Positions 28,761-38,598 are shown, counted from the first letter of the stretch. The stretch: DNA of 64,000 bases from Kribbella italica (GCF_014205135.1 NZ_JACHMY010000001.1:62001-126000); one strand, 5' to 3'. Notes: a model not told the origin generated them from the sequence alone. A program made the numbers and translations.

Positions 28761-30152
28761 ATGACGGACGCGACCACCAGTACGCCTCCCCGGGACGTTC
28801 GGGACGTGTACGGCCGCCGGTACCGCATCGGCGAAGACGCAACTGAACTGACCGGGCGCTCCCGCCGGTGGCAGCTGTGGGCAGCCTGGGCCTGCATGGC
28901 GGCGATCAGTCCGCTGCAGTACTCCTTCGGGGCGGCCGCGCTCGGCCTCGACTCGGGCCGGGCCTGGGGCACGGTCCAGACGATGTGGCTGCTGGCCGTC
29001 TTCGTGGCCTTCCAGGCGCTCGTCGCCATCCCCGCCGCCTGGCTCCAGCGCGTACGCCGGGTGACGCCGACCCAGCTCGTCGTCCTCGGTGGGTTCCTGG
29101 CCGCGGCCGGGCTGGTGACGCTCGCGCACGCCGGCAGCTACGTCGGCGCGTTGTTCGGGTACGCCGTCGTCGGCGGCGCCGGAGCCGGGCTCGTCTACTC
29201 CGCGTGCATCACCACGGCGGCGCGGTGGTTCCCCGACCGACGGACGTCGACGATCGGGTTCGTCACCGGCGGGTTCGCCGTCGGCGCGGTGCCGAGCATC
29301 GCGCTGCTCACGATCTTCGAGACCACTGGGGGTCAGCGCTACGTCTTCGACCTGACCGCGGTCGTCGCCCTGCTGATCGTGATGACCGCGGGCGGCCTGC
29401 TCAAGGACCCGCCGCGGCACTGGTGGCCGGCCGACATCGACGCTCAGGCCTGGGCCGTCGACCGCACGCTGAACCGCAGCATCCCGAACAACCTGCCCGC
29501 CGTGCGCTACTACCGTCCGGCCGAGGCGATGAGGACCGGCGCGCTGCCGCTGATGTGGCTGACGCTGGCGATCAGTACGGCGCTGTCGCTGTTCGGCATC
29601 GCGTTCGTGGTCAGCTACGCGACCGAGGCCCAGCTCGGTGTCGCCGTCGCCGGACTGGCCGCCGGACTGCTTGCCGCGGTCAACGGTCTCGGGCGGTCCT
29701 TCGCGGGCACGCTGTCCGACCGGTTCGGACGGCGGCGCGTGCTGGCCGCCGTACTGATGGTCGAGGGCTTCACCCATGTCGGTCTGGTGCTGGCTGGGGA
29801 AGCCGGGGCAGGCGTCGCATTCGTGCTGTGCGCGATGTTCGCCGGACTCGGCGGCGGTGCCTTCTACGCGATCATGGCGAACCTCGTGCTGGAGTTCTTC
29901 GGCGAGAACAGCCTGCTGCAGAACCAGTCGATCCTCTACAGCGCGAAGGCCGTCGGCGGCCTGGTCGGTGTCGGCGTCGCCGCGGGCCTGGTGGCCACGG
30001 TCGGCTACCGCCCCGTCTTCCTCGCGGCCGGCGCGCTCGGGCTGATCACCGCGCTGATCGTCCGCTTCCTGAAGCAACCCGGACGGCCTGCGCTGTCGGT
30101 GAGCTCCCACTTGGGTACGCCGGTAGCCGGCGCGATCAGGCCGGGCGAGTGA
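28761..30152 (+). CDS. MFS transporter, oxalate/formate antiporter (OxlT) type
   Basis: 463-residue carrier with 12 hydrophobic helices and a helical N-terminal extension. Motif features are AGAGLVYSACITTAARWFPDRR in the OxlT region (helix 4-5), YGRRRVLA-like GTLSDRFGRRRVLA between helices, and conserved QYSFGAAALGLDSG in the first helix. In Oxalobacter this family exchanges oxalate for formate; the neighbouring oxalate enzymes support oxalate uptake. GGAGG precedes the ATG. Confidence 0.85.
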   Translation: MTDATTSTPPRDVRDVYGRRYRIGEDATELTGRSRRWQLWAAWACMAAISPLQYSFGAAALGLDSGRAWGTVQTMWLLAVFVAFQALVAIPAAWLQRVRRVTPTQLVVLGGFLAAAGLVTLAHAGSYVGALFGYAVVGGAGAGLVYSACITTAARWFPDRRTSTIGFVTGGFAVGAVPSIALLTIFETTGGQRYVFDLTAVVALLIVMTAGGLLKDPPRHWWPADIDAQAWAVDRTLNRSIPNNLPAVRYYRPAEAMRTGALPLMWLTLAISTALSLFGIAFVVSYATEAQLGVAVAGLAAGLLAAVNGLGRSFAGTLSDRFGRRRVLAAVLMVEGFTHVGLVLAGEAGAGVAFVLCAMFAGLGGGAFYAIMANLVLEFFGENSLLQNQSILYSAKAVGGLVGVGVAAGLVATVGYRPVFLAAGALGLITALIVRFLKQPGRPALSVSSHLGTPVAGAIRPGE

Positions 30153-30715
30153 GCCGGACAGAGGTGGGCGCCGACCTCAGTTCCGAGTATGCCTGGGTGC
30201 GTCGCCCGGAACCCTGTGTTCTCGAGCTCGTCTCCAAGCTGGCCCGGGAGCCCTGGACGGACCGGCCGACTTGCGTGCATCCGGTCCTCGGGTCGGTCGC
30301 GCGGGCTGTGCACGACCACTGCAGCCCGCGCGGCCGGCGGGAATTGTTGCCGTTGGCCCCTTTGTTCCTCGACACCGCGCGGACAGGTTTCGACCTGTCC
30401 GCGCGGCTGGTCGCGCTGTGTGTGTCGAGCGCAGTGGCGGGTCCGGGGGAGTGCGGCGATGACGAGCACCGGCGACTGCGGAACGCGCAGGAGACCGCGT
30501 GCTACCTGCTGGCCGGCCGGTCGGGTGCTCCGCCCGGCAGACCCGCGCGCTGGTGGCTGCCCGCGTTGGACCGGCTGAAGCTCAGTGAGCCGTTCTACCG
30601 CACGGTTGTCGCGACCGAGCACGCCGCGGAAGCAGTCGTGGTCGCCGCCCGGGGCGACGACCACGACGTACGACTGAAGAGGCTTCTACGTCAGTGCCTC
30701 TCCCTCGCGTCCTAA
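30149..30715 (+). CDS. Hypothetical protein coupled to the OxlT-like carrier
   Basis: 188 residues, starting GTG that overlaps the carrier stop (GTGA), so co-translated. No signal peptide or membrane helix; Arg/Leu rich, with conserved-looking TACYLLAGR-like stretch NAQETACYLLAGRSG and cysteines CVLEL, TCVHP, DHCSPRG. Not recognised. Its coupling suggests a role in regulating or coordinating the carrier unit. It converges with the next small gene, overlapping by four bases. Confidence 0.65.
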   Translation: MSRTEVGADLSSEYAWVRRPEPCVLELVSKLAREPWTDRPTCVHPVLGSVARAVHDHCSPRGRRELLPLAPLFLDTARTGFDLSARLVALCVSSAVAGPGECGDDEHRRLRNAQETACYLLAGRSGAPPGRPARWWLPALDRLKLSEPFYRTVVATEHAAEAVVVAARGDDHDVRLKRLLRQCLSLAS

Positions 30716-30996
30716 GGAGTCCGGCGGCCCGGTGCGCCGAGACCTTCGTGGTCGACGTCGCCGGCGCCCCACAGTCCGTGCTCGCGGTCGTCGTCGGGAA
30801 TGACCATCAGCTCCTGGCGGTGCGGGGCGCGGACCTGCTGCTCGAGCCGGCGCAGGTCGGCCGTGCAGCGCGCGAGGTCGTCCATCAGGCGCAGGACGTC
30901 GAGGTGCGGGCCGAGGCGAATCCTCAACTCCGCAACGGCTCTGTCCAGTGCCTGGATCGCCTGCCGGGTGCGGTCGAGGTCCTCGTTGACGGTCAT
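30712..30996 (-). CDS. Small coiled-coil hypothetical protein
   Basis: 94 residues beginning MTVNEDLDRTRQAIQALDRA; heptad-like Leu/Ala spacing over residues 5-60 predicts a coiled coil, followed by an acidic tail. AAGGAG is 5 bases before the ATG at 30996. It is divergent from the Oxc-like gene and shares its promoter region. Function unknown. Confidence 0.65.
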   Translation of the reverse strand: MTVNEDLDRTRQAIQALDRAVAELRIRLGPHLDVLRLMDDLARCTADLRRLEQQVRAPHRQELMVIPDDDREHGLWGAGDVDHEGLGAPGRRTP

Positions 30997-31059
30997 CGCG
31001 GCTCCTTGCTCGACGGGTGCGACCTCTGGACAACGGAAAAACCGTGCGATATGACTACA

Positions 31060-31076
31060 CCATACGGTATGCAATC
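31060..31076. promoter_or_regulatory. Island operator before the Oxc-like operon
   Basis: CCATACGGTATGCAATC repeats the first 14 bases of the site at 28730 exactly. It lies 40 bases before the decarboxylase start, where it would overlap a promoter. Confidence 0.65.
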
Positions 31077-31115
31077 TACGAAGTGTCTGCCTTTCCTGAG
31101 GAGATGACTGCACAG

Positions 31116-32840
31116 ATGGCCCAAACAGTGTCCGAATCGAACGCGGTCGCGAACCCGACCGAGCCGGAGCCGAAGGCCGCCACGATCTCGGGCGGGCACC
31201 TGGTGGCCAAGGCTCTGAAGGCCGAGGGGATCGACGTGATCTTCACCCTCTGCGGCGGTCACATCATCGACATCTACGACGGCTGCGTCGACGAGGGCAT
31301 CGCCGTCGTCGACGTCCGGCACGAGCAGGTCGCCGCACACGCGGCCGACGGCTACGCCCGGATGACCGGCAAGCCGGGGTGCGCCGTGGTGACCGCGGGT
31401 CCTGGTACGACGGACGCCGTCACCGGTGTGGCCAACGCGTTCCGCGCGGAGAGCCCGATGCTGCTGATCGGCGGCCAGGGCGCGCTGAACCAGCACAAGA
31501 TGGGGTCCCTGCAGGACCTGCCGCACGTCGACATGATGACCCCGATCACCAAGTTCGCGGCCACCGTGCCGCACACCGCGCGGGTCGCCGACATGGTGTC
31601 GATGGCCTTCCGCGAGTGCTACAACGGCGCGCCCGGCCCGTCGTTCCTGGAGATCCCGCGCGACATCCTGGACAACTCCGTACCGGTCGACTCCGCGACC
31701 GTGCCGGAGGCCGGCCGCTACCGCGGTTCGACGAAGTCGATCGGTGACCCGGCCGCGGTCGAGGCGCTGGCCGACCTGCTGGCCCGCGCCGAGAAGCCGG
31801 TCGTGCTGCTCGGGACCCAGGTCTGGACGTCGCGCGGCAGCGACGCGGCGATCGAGTTCGTCCGCAAGAACAGCATCCCGGCCTTCATGAACGGCTCGGC
31901 CCGCGGCACCCTGCCGCCGGGCGACCCGCACCACTTCCACCTGTCGCGGCGCTACGGCTTCAACAACGCCGACCTGATCCTGATCGTCGGGACGCCGTTC
32001 GACTTCCGGATGGGCTACGGCCGCCGGCTGCCCAAGGGCGCGACCGTGGTCCAGATCGACATGGACTACCGCACCGTCGGCAAGAACCGCGACATCGACC
32101 TCGGGCTGGTCGGCGACCCGGGCGCGATCCTGGCCGCCGTCACCCAGGCCTCGTCGGGCCGGGTGCAGAAGGCCGGCGACCGCAAGGCCTGGTTCAACGA
32201 GCTGCGGGCCGAGGAGGACGCGGCGTACCAGAAGCGGCTGCCCAAGCAGCTGTCGGACGCCAACCCGATCCACCCGCTGCGGCTGGCCCACGAGATCAAC
32301 GAGTTCCTCACCGAGGACTCGATCTACATCGGCGACGGCGGTGACATCGTCACCTTCTCCGGCGGTGTCGTCCAGCCCAAGTCGCCCGGCCACTGGATGG
32401 ACCCGGGCCCGCTCGGCACCATCGGCGTCGGCATCCCGTTCGTGATGGCGGCCAAGTACGCCCGTCCGGACAAGGAGGTCGTCGCGCTGTTCGGTGACGG
32501 TGCCTTCTCGCTGACCGGCTGGGACTTCGAGACGCTGGTCCGGTTCAAGCTCCCGTTCGTCGGGGTGGTCGGCAACAACTCCTCGATGAACCAGATCCGC
32601 TACGGCCAGGAGGCCAAGTACGGCCACGACCGCGGCCGGATCGGCAACACCCTCGGCGACGTCAAGTACGACGAGTTCGCCAAGATGCTCGGCGGCTACG
32701 GCGAAGAGGTCCGCGACCCCAAGGACATCGGGCCGGCGATGCAGCGGGCCCGCGAGTCGGGGCTGCCGTCACTGATCAACGTGTGGGTCGACCCGGACGC
32801 GTACGCGCCCGGAACGATGAACCAGACCATGTACAAGTAG
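31116..32840 (+). CDS. TPP-dependent decarboxylase, probable oxalyl-CoA decarboxylase
   Basis: 574-residue TPP enzyme. The catalytic glutamate is in VVDVRHEQVAAHAADGYARM; the TPP/Mg site is GDGAFSLTGWDFETLV ending in NN (VVGNNSSMNQ). The start is taken at 31116, 12 bases after GAGGAG; ATG at 31104 directly abuts that site. The family also includes acetolactate synthases and 2-hydroxyacyl-CoA lyases, and this member is distant from the Oxalobacter enzyme. The assignment rests on its operon with a formyl-CoA transferase-like gene and nearby formate dehydrogenase and OxlT-like carrier. It would convert oxalyl-CoA to formyl-CoA and CO2. Confidence 0.75.
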   Translation: MAQTVSESNAVANPTEPEPKAATISGGHLVAKALKAEGIDVIFTLCGGHIIDIYDGCVDEGIAVVDVRHEQVAAHAADGYARMTGKPGCAVVTAGPGTTDAVTGVANAFRAESPMLLIGGQGALNQHKMGSLQDLPHVDMMTPITKFAATVPHTARVADMVSMAFRECYNGAPGPSFLEIPRDILDNSVPVDSATVPEAGRYRGSTKSIGDPAAVEALADLLARAEKPVVLLGTQVWTSRGSDAAIEFVRKNSIPAFMNGSARGTLPPGDPHHFHLSRRYGFNNADLILIVGTPFDFRMGYGRRLPKGATVVQIDMDYRTVGKNRDIDLGLVGDPGAILAAVTQASSGRVQKAGDRKAWFNELRAEEDAAYQKRLPKQLSDANPIHPLRLAHEINEFLTEDSIYIGDGGDIVTFSGGVVQPKSPGHWMDPGPLGTIGVGIPFVMAAKYARPDKEVVALFGDGAFSLTGWDFETLVRFKLPFVGVVGNNSSMNQIRYGQEAKYGHDRGRIGNTLGDVKYDEFAKMLGGYGEEVRDPKDIGPAMQRARESGLPSLINVWVDPDAYAPGTMNQTMYK

Positions 32841-32900
32841 CGATCCCCGGTGTGCGGTCCGTACGCCGTACGGACCGCCACCCAGTACTGGAGGACCACT

Positions 32901-34127
32901 ATGGGTAAGGCCCTTGAAGGTGTTCGCGTACTCGACATGACCCACGTGCAGTCGGGACCGTCCTGCACCCAGATCCTCGCCTGGCTCGGCGCCGACGTGG
33001 TCAAGCTCGAAGCGCCGACCGGTGACATCACCCGCCAGCAGCTGCGCGACCTGCCCGACGTCGACAGCCTCTACTTCACGATGCTCAACTGCAACAAGCG
33101 CAGCATCACCTTGAACATGAAGTCCGAGCGTGGCAAGGAGATCTTCACCGACCTGGTGAAGAACTCCGACGTCCTGGTGGAGAACTTCGCCCCCGGCGCG
33201 ATCGACCGGATGGGCTTCACCTGGGACCGGCTGCAGCTGATCAACCCCGAGCTGATCTTCGCCTCGATCAAGGGCTTCGGCCCCGGCCGGTACGAGGAGT
33301 TCAAGGCCTACGAGGTGGTCGCCCAGGCGATGGGCGGCGCGATGAGCACGACCGGGTTCGAGGACGGCCCGCCGCTGGCCACCGGCGCTCAGATCGGTGA
33401 CTCCGGCACGGGCATCCACCTGGTCGCCGGCATCCTGGCCGCGCTGTACCAGCGGACCGTCACCGGCAAGGGCCAGCGGGTGAGCGTGGCGATGCAGGAG
33501 GCCGTGCTGAACCTCACCCGGGTCAAGCTGCGCGACCAGCAGCGGCTCGCGCACGGCCCGCTGAAGGAGTTCCCGAACGACACCTTCGGCGACGAGGTGC
33601 CGCGCTCGGGCAACGCCTCCGGCGGCGGCCAGCCCGGCTGGGCGGTCAAGACCGCGCCCGGCGGCCCGAACGACTACATCTACGTGATCGTCCAGCCGCC
33701 CGGCTGGGCCCCGATCGCGAGCCTGATCGGCAAGCCCGAGCTGGCCGAGGACCCCGACTGGTCCACGCCCGCGGCCCGGCTCGACAAGCTCGACAAGATG
33801 TTCGCGCTGATCGAGCAGTGGACCGAGCAGCACACCAAGTTCGAGGTGATGGAGAAGCTGAACGCGCTGAACGTGCCGTGCGGCCCGATCCTGTCCACCA
33901 AGGAACTGATCGAGGACGAGACGCTGGCCGAGCTCGGTGCCGTGGTCGAGGTCAAGCACCCGGCCCGGGGCGCGTTCAAGACCGTCGGCTGCCCGATCAA
34001 GCTGTCCGACTCGCCGGTCCAGGTGGAGACCTCACCGGGCCTCGGCGAACACAACTCCGTGATCTACGGCGGCCTCGGCATCGACACCGCCGAGCTGGAA
34101 GAGCTCAAGGCCGCCGGCGTCGTCTGA
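32901..34127 (+). CDS. CaiB/BaiF family CoA-transferase, probable formyl-CoA:oxalate CoA-transferase
   Basis: 408-residue class III CoA-transferase. Opening [34 protein letters not shown] and [16 protein letters not shown] are typical of Frc; the catalytic aspartate is in [21 protein letters not shown] lies before ATG 32901. Second in the operon, 60 bases after the decarboxylase. It moves CoA from formyl-CoA (or succinyl-CoA) to oxalate, making oxalyl-CoA. The donor cannot be decided by eye. Confidence 0.87.
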   Translation: MGKALEGVRVLDMTHVQSGPSCTQILAWLGADVVKLEAPTGDITRQQLRDLPDVDSLYFTMLNCNKRSITLNMKSERGKEIFTDLVKNSDVLVENFAPGAIDRMGFTWDRLQLINPELIFASIKGFGPGRYEEFKAYEVVAQAMGGAMSTTGFEDGPPLATGAQIGDSGTGIHLVAGILAALYQRTVTGKGQRVSVAMQEAVLNLTRVKLRDQQRLAHGPLKEFPNDTFGDEVPRSGNASGGGQPGWAVKTAPGGPNDYIYVIVQPPGWAPIASLIGKPELAEDPDWSTPAARLDKLDKMFALIEQWTEQHTKFEVMEKLNALNVPCGPILSTKELIEDETLAELGAVVEVKHPARGAFKTVGCPIKLSDSPVQVETSPGLGEHNSVIYGGLGIDTAELEELKAAGVV

Positions 34128-34165
34128 ACGCCGTACCGACAACCCACGCTAGGGAGCTTCAGGCA

Positions 34166-36310
34166 ATGACCTATGACAAGGCAGCAGTCCAGTCCATCCT
34201 CGACCAGGCTCTGGCGGAAGGCCGCACCTCGCTGAGCGCACCCGAGGCCAAACTGGTCGCGGACGCGTACGGCATCCCGACCCCGGGAGAGGGCCTGGCC
34301 ACCACTGCCGAGGGCGCCGCGGGCCTCGCGGCCGAGATCGGTTTCCCGGTCGTCCTGAAGATCGTGTCGCCCGACATCCTGCACAAGACCGAGGCGGGCG
34401 GCGTGGTGGTCGGTGTCGACAGCGCCGAGGCGGCCAAGACGGCGTACGACCAGATCGTCGGCAACGCGAAGGCGTACGACGCCAGCGCCTCGATCACCGG
34501 CGTGCAGGTGCAGAAGATGCTGGTCACCGGCGGTGACGTGCAGGAGGTCATCGTCGGCGCGGTCACCGACCAGACGTTCGGCAAGATCGTCGCCTTCGGC
34601 CTGGGCGGTGTCCTGGTCGAGGTGCTCAAGGACGTCACCTTCCGGCTGGCGCCGACCTCGCCGGACGAGGCCCGCTCGATGATCGAGGGGATCGGCGCGC
34701 ACGAGATGCTGAACGGCGTCCGTGGTGCCAAGCCGGTGGACAAGGAGGCGATCGCCCGGATCATCACCAAACTGTCCGACCTGGTCGAGGACTTCCCGCA
34801 GTTCGCCGAGGTGGACCTGAACCCGGTGCTGGCCGGACCGGACGGCGCCACCGCGGTGGACTTCCGGATCATCGTGGACGCCGAGGCCGGCAAGCCGGTG
34901 GAGCGCTACACCCAGGAACAGATCCAGACCGCGATGACCCGGATCATGAAGCCGCGGGCGGTCGCCGTGATCGGCGCCTCGAACGAGGACGGCAAGATCG
35001 GCAACTCGGTGATGAAGAACCTGGTCAACGGCGGCTATCAAGGCGACATCTACCCGGTCAACCCCAAGGGTGGCGAGGTCCTCGGGCTGAAGGCGTTCCC
35101 GAGCATCACCGACATCCCGGGTGACGTCGACGTCGCGGTGTTCGCCGTACCGGCCAAGTTCGTCGGCGGCGCGCTCGAGCAGTGCGGCCAGAAGGGCGTC
35201 GCGGGCGCGATCCTGATCCCGTCCGGGTTCGCCGAGACCGGCGAGCAGGAGCTGCAGGACGAGGTCGTGGCGATCGCCAAGAAGCATGACGTGCGGATCC
35301 TCGGGCCGAACATCTACGGGTACTACTACCTGCCGGAGAACCTCTGCGCGACGTTCTGTACGCCGTACGACGTGAAGGGCAGCGTGGCGCTGTCGTCACA
35401 GAGCGGTGGGATCGGGATGGCGATCCTCGGGTTCAGCCGGTCCAGCCGGATGGGCGTCTCCGCGATCGTTGGGGTAGGCAACAAGGCCGACATCGACGAG
35501 GATGACCTCCTGACGTTCTTCGAGACCGACGACAACACCAACCTGATCGCCATGCACCTGGAAGACCTCAAGGACGGCCGGGCCTTCGCCGAGACCGCGG
35601 CGCGGGTGTCGAAGAAGAAGCCGGTGGTCGTGCTGAAGGCCGGCCGCACCGACATGGGTGCCCGGGCGGCGAGCTCGCACACCGGCGCGCTGGCCGGCAA
35701 CGACAAGGTGTACGACGACATCCTGCGCCAGAGCGGCGTCGTCCGCGCCCCGGGCCTGAACGAGATGCTCCAGTACGCCCGGGGCATCCCGCTGCTGCCG
35801 ACCCCCAAGGGCGAGAACGTCGTCATCATCACCGGCGCCGGCGGCTCGGGCGTCCTGCTGTCGGACGCCTGCGTCGACAACGGCCTGCAGCTGATGGCGA
35901 TGCCCGACGACCTGGACGCCGCGTTCAAGAAGTTCATCCCGCCGTTCGGTGCCTCCGGCAACCCGGTCGACATCACCGGCGGCGAGCCGCCGTCGACGTA
36001 CCGGAACACGGTGGCGCTGGGCCTGCAGGACGACCGGATCCACGCCCTGATCCTGGGCTACTGGCACACCATCGTCACCCCTCCGATGGTGTTCGCGAAG
36101 CTCGTCGCCGAGGTGGTCGAGGAGTACCGGGCCAAGGGCATCGACAAGCCCGTGGTCGCCTCGCTGTCCGGCGACGTCGAGGTCGAGGAGGCCAGCCAGT
36201 ACCTGTTCGAGCACGGCGTGGTCGCCTATCCCTACACCACCGAGACGCCCGTCCAGGTGCTCGGCGCCAAGTACCGGTGGGCCCGCAACGCGGGACCGCT
36301 CGGGTCTTGA
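34166..36310 (+). CDS. ADP-forming acyl-CoA ligase (acetate-CoA ligase family), beta-alpha fusion
   Basis: 714 residues. An N-terminal ATP-grasp (beta) domain (about 1-240, VVLKIVSPDILHKTEAGGVV) is followed by CoA-binding/ligase (alpha) domains (AVAVIGASNEDGKIGNSVMK; SSQSGGIGMA; phosphohistidine in ASSHTGALAGND). This is the reverse of the more common alpha-then-beta order. It follows frc by 39 bases. Possible roles: activating oxalate to oxalyl-CoA, or running backwards on formyl-CoA to yield formate plus ATP. Both are inference; acetate is the default substrate of the family. Confidence 0.85.
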   Translation: MTYDKAAVQSILDQALAEGRTSLSAPEAKLVADAYGIPTPGEGLATTAEGAAGLAAEIGFPVVLKIVSPDILHKTEAGGVVVGVDSAEAAKTAYDQIVGNAKAYDASASITGVQVQKMLVTGGDVQEVIVGAVTDQTFGKIVAFGLGGVLVEVLKDVTFRLAPTSPDEARSMIEGIGAHEMLNGVRGAKPVDKEAIARIITKLSDLVEDFPQFAEVDLNPVLAGPDGATAVDFRIIVDAEAGKPVERYTQEQIQTAMTRIMKPRAVAVIGASNEDGKIGNSVMKNLVNGGYQGDIYPVNPKGGEVLGLKAFPSITDIPGDVDVAVFAVPAKFVGGALEQCGQKGVAGAILIPSGFAETGEQELQDEVVAIAKKHDVRILGPNIYGYYYLPENLCATFCTPYDVKGSVALSSQSGGIGMAILGFSRSSRMGVSAIVGVGNKADIDEDDLLTFFETDDNTNLIAMHLEDLKDGRAFAETAARVSKKKPVVVLKAGRTDMGARAASSHTGALAGNDKVYDDILRQSGVVRAPGLNEMLQYARGIPLLPTPKGENVVIITGAGGSGVLLSDACVDNGLQLMAMPDDLDAAFKKFIPPFGASGNPVDITGGEPPSTYRNTVALGLQDDRIHALILGYWHTIVTPPMVFAKLVAEVVEEYRAKGIDKPVVASLSGDVEVEEASQYLFEHGVVAYPYTTETPVQVLGAKYRWARNAGPLGS

Positions 36311-36419
36311 GTCCCCGCCACTCCACACAGTAGAAAGCCGGTGATGCGTTTGGGCCGGGGGGAAGTGCACGGGGGAGCCGTAAGTCTCGTCAAGCTGGCG
36401 TCGATATAAGGAGTCCGCC

Positions 36420-37919
36420 TTGGACGTCACAAGCAAGACCTCAGAAGTACCCGAAGAGCCCGCGGCGGCCGCCGGGACCGAGCGCGTCTGGAAGGCCGGC
36501 CGGCTCGAACCGATGCCGATCCGGCCCCTGCCGCCGGCACCGCCTTCCCTGCACATCCTCGGTCCGACCGTCTTCCTGGTCGCGCTGGGCGTCGGCATGG
36601 GTGAGTCCTACATGTGGCCCCGGCTCGTCCTGGTGTTCGGTCCGGACATCCGGTGGCTGTTCCTGGTCGGTGTCACCCTGCAGGCGTTCGTGCTGCTGGA
36701 GATGGCCCGGTACGCGATGGCGACCGGTGAGTCGATCTTCTTCGGCGCGGCCCGGATCTTCAAACCGATGATGTGGTTCTTCTACGTCGCGGCGATCCTG
36801 ATCTACATGTGGCCCGGCCACCTGTCGGCCGGCGCCTCGGCGTTCGAGGAAGTCAGCGGCATCCCCTGGCAGGCGACAGCCTGTGTGGCGCTGGTCTTCG
36901 TGGGGGTGCTGTTCAGCCTGCTGTCGGTGATCTACAACTTCCTGGAGAAGTTGCTCGGCTTCCTGATCGGCCTGCTGGTGGTCGGGACGTCGGTGATCGC
37001 GGCCATCGTCGGCCAGTGGGGCGACCTGGCCGACACCATCCAGGGCATGTTCGCGTTCGGGTACTTCCCGGACAAGGCCCTGTCGTCGGCGTGGTTCCCG
37101 ATCGTGGTGGGTTCGATCGCCTTCGCCGGCCCGTCCGGCATGCAGCAGATGTGGTACACCCTGCAGCTGCGCGACTCCGGGGCCGGCATGGGCGCGCACA
37201 TCCCGAAGATCCGCGGGCTGCGGTCGTCCGGCGAGGCCGAGGCGATGCCGTCGCGCGGCTTCATGTTCGACACCGAGGACCCCGAGGAGATGAAGAAGTG
37301 GAAGGGGTGGCGCAAGTGGGTCACCTTCGATGCGCTGCTGCTCTTCTGGGGCATCACGATGCTGGTCACGATCTCGTTCACGGTGCTCGCGCTGTCGGCG
37401 GCCCGGGAGAACCCGAACGTGGCCGGCCTGATCGAGGGCGGGGACCGCGAGGCCGCGCTGAAGGCGATGTCCGACGCCTTCGCCTCGGCCGGCAGCCCGT
37501 TCCTGGGCTCGCTGTTCTTCGGCTTCATCGCGCTGATCGGTCTCAACGCGACGCTCGGTCTGTTCGACTCGTTCAGCCGGGGCCAGGCCGACATGACGTA
37601 CTACTTCATCCCCGGGGCCAAGCGGTTCTCGATGTCGAGGATCTACTTCGGGTTCCTGTGGGGCGTCATCGTCTTCGGGATCCTGATCCTGCTGTTCGGT
37701 CCGGCCGACGGACCCGCCGGAATCCTCGACGTCCTGGCGTTCTTGTCCACGTTCGCGATGGGCGCGTACTGCATCGTGTTGCTCCTGGTGAACAACAAGT
37801 TGCTGCCCAAACCGATCCGGCCGGGGCCGCTGCGCAACGTCATCATCGGGTTCGGCGCGGTCTTCTACCTCGGCATGCTGTTCTACAGCCTGATCCGCTT
37901 CGGCGTGGTCCTGGACTGA
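36420..37919 (+). CDS. Nramp-fold membrane transporter lacking the canonical metal motif
   Basis: 499 residues with about 11 hydrophobic helices and a soluble N-terminal tail of 40 residues. TTG start with AAGGAG 5 bases upstream. The first helix reads LGPTVFLVALGVGMGESYMW where metal-ion Nramps have the DPGN turn, and helix 6 reads GPSGMQQMWYTLQLRDSG instead of MPHNL. The overall pattern GP-x3-LVA and MARYAMATGES follow Nramp order. Metal-binding residues are therefore replaced. As fourth gene of the oxalate operon it may carry an organic acid or Mg/Mn; unknown. Confidence 0.7.
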   Translation: MDVTSKTSEVPEEPAAAAGTERVWKAGRLEPMPIRPLPPAPPSLHILGPTVFLVALGVGMGESYMWPRLVLVFGPDIRWLFLVGVTLQAFVLLEMARYAMATGESIFFGAARIFKPMMWFFYVAAILIYMWPGHLSAGASAFEEVSGIPWQATACVALVFVGVLFSLLSVIYNFLEKLLGFLIGLLVVGTSVIAAIVGQWGDLADTIQGMFAFGYFPDKALSSAWFPIVVGSIAFAGPSGMQQMWYTLQLRDSGAGMGAHIPKIRGLRSSGEAEAMPSRGFMFDTEDPEEMKKWKGWRKWVTFDALLLFWGITMLVTISFTVLALSAARENPNVAGLIEGGDREAALKAMSDAFASAGSPFLGSLFFGFIALIGLNATLGLFDSFSRGQADMTYYFIPGAKRFSMSRIYFGFLWGVIVFGILILLFGPADGPAGILDVLAFLSTFAMGAYCIVLLLVNNKLLPKPIRPGPLRNVIIGFGAVFYLGMLFYSLIRFGVVLD

Positions 37920-37920
37920 C

Positions 37921-38469
37921 ATGACCACCGAGACGAAGATCCACCAACTCGTGGAGTTCACGCTCCCGGCCTCCGTGGTCGGGATCTCGGCCGGCCTGAT
38001 CGCCGCGCTGCTGGGCGGCTTCGCCGGCCAGCCGCTCGGCTGGGCCGCGATCACCGGACTCGGCCTGGCGGTGCCGCTCGTCGTCCTCGGCATCGGGTAC
38101 TCGGCCCTGGTCGGTCTCGGCAAGGCGCCGGCCGGGGTGTTCGCCCCGGCCGCCGCCTACTGGGCGATCGGGTTCCCGCTGGCGATGCTGGTGCACGCGA
38201 TCACCACCGAGTGGGCGGTCACCGGTACGCCGGGACTGCCCGACCAGCCGCTGCAGTTCCTGGCCTTCCGGGCGCTGCTCAGCATGGGGTTCGCGATCGG
38301 GTTCCTCTGGATGCACGAGCAGGTCGGCCGGCACTGGTGGCCCCGCATCATGGAGCACAACGTGTACGCCCAGCACACGGTGGAGCAGTACGTCCACCTG
38401 GCCGAGTCCATGGAGGCCCGCAAGCAGGCCGCCGCCCGGAACCGGAAGAAGCGGAAGGCGCACGTCTGA
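37921..38469 (+). CDS. Small four-helix membrane protein, probable partner of the Nramp-like transporter
   Basis: 182 residues. Four hydrophobic helices (about 14-36, 39-62, 70-90, 112-130) precede a basic C-terminal tail rich in Lys/Arg (ARNRKKRKAHV). It starts one base after the transporter stop with little independent ribosome site, indicating coupled translation. No family recognised. Tight coupling suggests an accessory subunit. Confidence 0.7.
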   Translation: MTTETKIHQLVEFTLPASVVGISAGLIAALLGGFAGQPLGWAAITGLGLAVPLVVLGIGYSALVGLGKAPAGVFAPAAAYWAIGFPLAMLVHAITTEWAVTGTPGLPDQPLQFLAFRALLSMGFAIGFLWMHEQVGRHWWPRIMEHNVYAQHTVEQYVHLAESMEARKQAAARNRKKRKAHV

Positions 38470-38598
38470 CCCAGGTTCGTCAGGGGTGTCCCACCCTGTT
38501 CCCGCATCACACGCCGCCCGCGACTGCCCTGCCAGCCGCGGGCGGCGGCGTACCCGGCCCTGCCCGCCGGGTGTGCTCGAGCACCGTGGAGGAGAATC

